Below, piece by piece: positions 6,681-8,925 of a stretch of DNA of 8,925 nucleotides. The DNA comes from an uncultured Eubacteriales bacterium (GTDB taxonomy: Bacteria; Bacillota; Clostridia; Monoglobales; Monoglobaceae). The stretch lies in contig CATVQN010000031.1 in the NCBI GenBank assembly GCA_958346135.1, forward strand, positions 1-8,925, written 5' to 3'. A model generated the notes under the pieces. That model saw nothing but the letters and a program-made list of their open reading frames with translations. It was not told the DNA's origin and did no database searches. Numbering within the stretch: position 1 is the first letter of the stretch; every line of letters begins with the position of its first letter. The position numbers and the translations under genes were made by a program.

Positions 6681-6709
6681 TTGACAATCGAAAAAAAATA
6701 TACTATAAT
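6681..6709 (+). promoter_or_regulatory. Perfect-consensus sigma-A promoter of rpsF-ssb-rpsR
   Basis: TTGACA (6681-6686) and TATAAT (6704-6709) are separated by exactly 17 nt, matching the sigma-A consensus at all 12 positions. The spacer contains a run of eight A residues (6691-6698). Transcription should start near G6716. Such a strong promoter fits ribosomal protein genes. Its -35 element directly abuts the candidate spoIID -35 on the other strand. Confidence 0.93.
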
Positions 6710-6715
6710 ATTTAA

Positions 6716-6780
6716 GTTATTTGATAACAAAATCCTTACTCTTGAGAAGAACTCAAGGGTCAAAGTCCAGAAGGAGGTGA
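6716..6780 (+). promoter_or_regulatory. Structured 5' leader and extended Shine-Dalgarno of rpsF
   Basis: The predicted transcript starts with a small hairpin, GTTAT (6716-6720) with ATAAC (6724-6728). A second hairpin pairs ACTCTTGAG (6738-6746) with CTCAAGGGT (6752-6760), one G-T wobble included, around an AAGAA loop. TCCTT (6733-6737), just before it, can pair with AAGGA (6771-6775) of the ribosome-binding site. AAGGAGGTGA (6771-6780) is a full 10-nt complement to the usual 16S rRNA 3' end, 8 nt before the ATG. The arrangement could let bS6 or bS6-bS18 control their own translation, but the CCG bulge described for the S6:S18 leader motif is not apparent. Structure is seen; regulation is inferred. 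Confidence 0.45.
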
Positions 6781-6788
6781 CAGATATC

Positions 6789-7088
6789 ATGGCAGAAGCG
6801 ATCAACAAGTATGAGACTATCTTTGTAATCGATGCAACCAAAACCGAAGAGGAGATTTCGTCTCTGGTTGAGAAGTTTAAGTCCTTGATTGAAAAGTACG
6901 GCGAGATTGAGAGCGTTGACGAATGGGGTAAGCGCAGACTCGCATATCCGATCAATGACTTAACAGAGGGCTATTATGTTTTGGTAAACTTTAAGTCCAA
7001 ACCTGATTTCCCTGCTGAGCTTGAGCGTGTCTACGGTATTACAGACGGTATTATCCGTGACATCGTTGTAAAATGTGAGGAGGACTAG
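6789..7088 (+). CDS. rpsF: 30S ribosomal protein bS6
   Basis: This 99-residue protein binds next to bS18 on the platform of the 30S subunit. The opening INKYETIFVID and the central EWGKRRLAYPIND with EGYYVLVNF are characteristic of bS6, and the length is typical. ATG 6789 follows the 10-nt Shine-Dalgarno sequence by 8 nt; the reading frame stays open further upstream, but the residues before this Met are leader sequence and lie partly before the transcription start. It is the first gene of the classic rpsF-ssb-rpsR operon, and only 3 nt separate its stop from the ssb start. Confidence 0.97.
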   Translation: MAEAINKYETIFVIDATKTEEEISSLVEKFKSLIEKYGEIESVDEWGKRRLAYPINDLTEGYYVLVNFKSKPDFPAELERVYGITDGIIRDIVVKCEED

Positions 7089-7091
7089 TCA

Positions 7092-7553
7092 ATGATCAAT
7101 AAAGCAATTTTGATGGGCAGACTCACACGAGATCCGGAGCTGCGTCATACCGGCGCAGGAACTCCTGTCTGTAGCTTTAGTATTGCAATTGACAATGGCT
7201 ACGGCGAAAACAGACAGACCGACTTTATCAACTGTGTCGCTTGGAATAAGACGGCTGAATTTGTCAGCAATTATTTTTCCAAGGGCAAGATGATTATTGT
7301 CATTGGCCGTATAGCGACCAGAACCTGGGAAGGTCAGGACGGAAAGAAAAATTACGTCACCGAAGTGGTAGCCAACGAGGTTTCCTTCGGTGAGAGCAAG
7401 CGCAGTCAAGACGGGGGAATGCCCGCCGGCGGAGACAGAGCTTCGGCTCCGGCACCGACCGCTGCGCCCAGTGCACCCTCGTTCCCGGATCATTCCGCAC
7501 CCGAAGAGGATTTTACCGCTTTGCTGGATACGGATGACGACCTTCCGTTTTAA
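7092..7553 (+). CDS. ssb: Single-stranded DNA-binding protein SSB
   Basis: This 153-residue protein coats single-stranded DNA in replication and repair and recruits partner enzymes. The OB fold (about residues 1-107) starts MINKAILMGRLTRDPELR and includes FINCVAWNKTAEF, with W51 a likely DNA-stacking residue, and RTWEGQDG. A Pro/Ala/Ser-rich linker of about 35 residues follows. The acidic tip DDDLPF (148-153) is the usual docking site for replication and repair proteins. AGGAGG (7078-7083) lies inside the end of rpsF, 8 nt before the ATG, so translation is likely coupled. Position between rpsF and rpsR is the standard bacterial order and suits the main replicative SSB rather than a mobile-element copy. 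Confidence 0.97.
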   Translation: MINKAILMGRLTRDPELRHTGAGTPVCSFSIAIDNGYGENRQTDFINCVAWNKTAEFVSNYFSKGKMIIVIGRIATRTWEGQDGKKNYVTEVVANEVSFGESKRSQDGGMPAGGDRASAPAPTAAPSAPSFPDHSAPEEDFTALLDTDDDLPF

Positions 7554-7578
7554 TTCGATTTGAAGGAGGCGAATGCAG

Positions 7579-7827
7579 ATGGCTGAAGAAAGAAGAACTG
7601 ATAGACCCAGAGCCAGAAGAGCAAAGAGAAAGGTTTGCGCTTTCTGTGTTGACAAGGTAGATCATATTGATTATAAGGATGTTGCCAAGCTGAGAAGATA
7701 TGTGACAGAGCGTGCGAAGATTCTTCCCAGAAGAATCAGTGGTTGCTGCGCAAAACACCAGAGACAGCTGACGGTTGCAATTAAGAGAGCAAGACAAATT
7801 GCGCTGATGCCTTATACATCAGACTGA
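7579..7827 (+). CDS. rpsR: 30S ribosomal protein bS18, cysteine-rich (C+) form
   Basis: This 82-residue, highly basic protein pairs with bS6 on the 30S platform. Recognisable family stretches are DYKDVAKLRRYVTE, KILPRRISG and HQRQLTVAIKRARQIALMPY. It keeps C20 and C23 (CAFC) plus C56, C57 and H60 (CCAKH), the potential metal-binding pattern of the C+ version of bS18. ATG 7579 is preferred because AAGGAGG (7563-7569) lies 9 nt upstream; the in-frame ATG at 7573 would leave only 3 nt. It is the last gene of the operon, 25 nt after ssb, and a terminator follows. Confidence 0.96.
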   Translation: MAEERRTDRPRARRAKRKVCAFCVDKVDHIDYKDVAKLRRYVTERAKILPRRISGCCAKHQRQLTVAIKRARQIALMPYTSD

Positions 7828-7853
7828 TTACCTGACTTATCAAGAATACGAAA

Positions 7854-7868
7854 ACAGCATTTTGCTGT
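7854..7868 (+). other. Small hairpin before the rpsR terminator
   Basis: ACAGCA (7854-7859) pairs with TGCTGT (7863-7868) around a TTT loop. The same GCTGT (7864-7868) can instead pair with ACAGC (7873-7877), which overlaps the first bases of the terminator stem. It may only protect the 3' end of the transcript. Confidence 0.4.
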
Positions 7869-7874
7869 ATGCAC

Positions 7875-7928
7875 AGCCGTTCCGGACGGGAAAGAAGAAA
7901 GTTTTCTTTTCTGCCGGGGCGGCTTTTT
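7875..7928 (+). terminator. Rho-independent terminator of the rpsF-ssb-rpsR operon
   Basis: AGCCGTTCCGG (7875-7885) pairs with CCGGGGCGGCT (7914-7924) in 11 bp including two G-T wobbles. An imperfect A-rich/T-rich extension follows above it (GAAAGAAGAAA with TTTTCTTTTC). The stem ends in TTTTT (7924-7928). It lies about 50 nt after the rpsR stop. Confidence 0.88.
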
Positions 7929-7934
7929 ATTGCG

Positions 7935-7976
7935 TAAAAATTAGAATTAACCGCCTCAGTGTCCATGTAATTTTTA
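7935..7976 (+). repeat. 9-bp perfect inverted repeat upstream of the oxidoreductase gene
   Basis: TAAAAATTA (7935-7943) and TAATTTTTA (7968-7976) are exact reverse complements 24 nt apart, extendable by CG with a one-base bulge. It could be a regulator-binding site or a weak stem-loop; AT-rich sequence makes chance likely. The rest of the gap from 7929 to 8051 holds only the candidate promoter below. Confidence 0.3.
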
Positions 7977-7980
7977 ACGA

Positions 7981-8015
7981 TTGACCTTATATTTCCTTTC
8001 CATTGGGATAAAATA
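7981..8015 (+). promoter_or_regulatory. Candidate promoter of the FAD oxidoreductase gene
   Basis: TTGACC (7981-7986) looks like a sigma-A -35, but the TAAAAT at 8009-8014 is 22 nt away, too far for a normal promoter. GGATAAAATA (8006-8015) instead matches the forespore sigma-F -10 pattern (GGNRANAHTR) at nine of ten positions; TTATA (7987-7991), 14 nt upstream, is a partial -35 match. Which factor reads it, if any, is unresolved. Confidence 0.3.
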
Positions 8016-8051
8016 AAACGGAGTGAAAACCTTTTGGAGGGAGAGAAACAT

Positions 8052-8925
8052 ATGATGGAATCCATTTGGACGCAAAATATCAAAATGCCGGAGTTTCCAG
8101 CGCCGGAGGGGGATATCAAAACGGATGTGCTGATTGTCGGCGGGGGTATGTGCGGCATTTTGTGTGCCTATTTTTTAAGCTGGGCAGGAGTGGACTCCTG
8201 TGTGGTGGAGGCCGGGAAAATCGGCCGGGGTATTACTGAAAATACCACGGCAAAGATTACGGCGCTGCAGGGGTTCACCTATCATACGCTAATAGAGAAA
8301 TTCGGCCGTGAAAAAGCGCAAATGTATCTGGAATCCTGCTTGCTGGCAGTGGAACGATACGGACATCTTGGAGAGATCATCGATTGCGACTTTGCATGGA
8401 AGCCGACCTATAGCTATACCTTAACTGACCGCAGACGGGCGGAGGAGGAAGTGAGAGCCATACGCTGCCTCGGAGGGGCTGCGGAATTTACGGAGCATAC
8501 CCAGCTCCCCTTTGGCGTTGTCGGTGCGGTGAAAATGCAAAGACAGGCGCAGTTTCATCCGCTGAAATTCCTGTTGGGAATTTCCAAGGGTCTGCGCATA
8601 TATGAAAACACAAGAATCCAAAATATTTCCGGCAACAGAGCCGTTTATTCCCAAGGTACCTTTACGGCCGAAAAAATCATTGTTGCAACGCATTTTCCTT
8701 TTATCGATCGCTTCGGCGGATATTTTTTAAAGCTGTATCAGGACCGTTCCTATGTTATCGGCCTCAAAAACGCACCCAAACTGGACGGAATGTATATTGA
8801 CGGTGATGGAAACGGTCTTTCGTTTCGCAGTCAGGGGGATATTCTGCTCCTTGGCGGCGGCGCTCATCGAACCGGGAAGAAGGGAGAAGGATGGGAGGAA
8901 ATTCGAAAATATGCCGAGCATTACT
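8052..8925 (+). CDS. FAD-dependent oxidoreductase, DAO family, YhfW-like (partial, 3' end missing)
   Basis: The first 291 codons are visible and run off the window without a stop. GGAGGGAGAG (8036-8045) precedes ATG 8052; ATG 8055 is an equally possible start. The N-terminus holds the FAD-binding Rossmann motif VLIVGGGMCG (G30, G32, G35) and E53 in VVEAGKI, where an acidic residue normally contacts the FAD ribose. GITENTTAKITALQG (60-74) is typical of the D-amino-acid-oxidase-like branch that includes B. subtilis YhfW, whose members often end in a Rieske 2Fe-2S domain. That domain would lie beyond the window and cannot be confirmed. Residues after 200 (IIVATHFPF, then DILLLGGGAHRTGK) also fit the family. 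The substrate is unknown. It is separated from the ribosomal operon by a strong terminator and so has its own regulation. Confidence 0.87.
   Translation, partial: MMESIWTQNIKMPEFPAPEGDIKTDVLIVGGGMCGILCAYFLSWAGVDSCVVEAGKIGRGITENTTAKITALQGFTYHTLIEKFGREKAQMYLESCLLAVERYGHLGEIIDCDFAWKPTYSYTLTDRRRAEEEVRAIRCLGGAAEFTEHTQLPFGVVGAVKMQRQAQFHPLKFLLGISKGLRIYENTRIQNISGNRAVYSQGTFTAEKIIVATHFPFIDRFGGYFLKLYQDRSYVIGLKNAPKLDGMYIDGDGNGLSFRSQGDILLLGGGAHRTGKKGEGWEEIRKYAEHY

Noticed and set aside
6606..6788. Upstream extension of the bS6 reading frame to an earlier ATG
   Set aside because: It would run through the sigma-A promoter, leader and Shine-Dalgarno sequence, and bS6 proteins start at the MAEAINKYET position.
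1..8925. Mobile elements, CRISPR arrays, tRNA or rRNA genes
   Set aside because: No transposase, integrase, direct-repeat array or cloverleaf-like sequence was seen on either strand; gene content is chromosomal housekeeping.

Overview
The window reads as a chromosomal core segment of an endospore-forming, low-to-moderate GC Bacillota, most probably a member of the Clostridia. Three things point that way: a spoIID engulfment gene, a TRAP (mtrB) regulator gene, and strong AGGAGG Shine-Dalgarno sequences in front of nearly every gene. The pyruvate kinase also carries the extra C-terminal PEP-utiliser domain typical of Bacillota. No species can be named from the sequence alone. I see no phage, insertion sequence, CRISPR array, tRNA or rRNA.

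Positions 1-4723 lie on the plus strand. The window opens inside mtrB (tryptophan-sensing TRAP), followed after 40 nt by a TTG-start pyruvate kinase gene. Next comes an intergenic stretch of about 140 nt that can fold in several competing ways. After it lie a hotdog acyl-CoA thioesterase and a PgsA-like CDP-alcohol phosphatidyltransferase, coupled by an ATGA overlap. A short GC hairpin then precedes a ClC-type chloride/proton transporter with a C-terminal RCK_C (TrkA_C) domain. The theme is PEP/pyruvate metabolism, acyl/phospholipid metabolism and ion transport.

Positions 4757-6605 hold minus-strand genes. A perfect 16-bp hairpin separates clc from a convergent cytidylate-kinase-like P-loop gene, which has its own TTGAAA-17-TACAAT promoter. 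Upstream of that gene (to its right here) lies spoIID, with a candidate sigma-E promoter.

Positions 6681-7928 form the rpsF-ssb-rpsR operon (bS6, SSB, bS18) on the plus strand. It is driven by a perfect-consensus sigma-A promoter that abuts the candidate spoIID promoter, has a structured 5' leader, and ends at a long Rho-independent terminator. After about 220 nt of mostly regulatory-looking DNA, the window ends inside a YhfW-like FAD-dependent oxidoreductase gene.

Most of the window is ordinary housekeeping sequence. The items most worth a second look are the mtrB-pyk linkage, the foldable segment after pyk, and the back-to-back vegetative and sporulation promoters between spoIID and rpsF. 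I found no convincing new multi-gene system.
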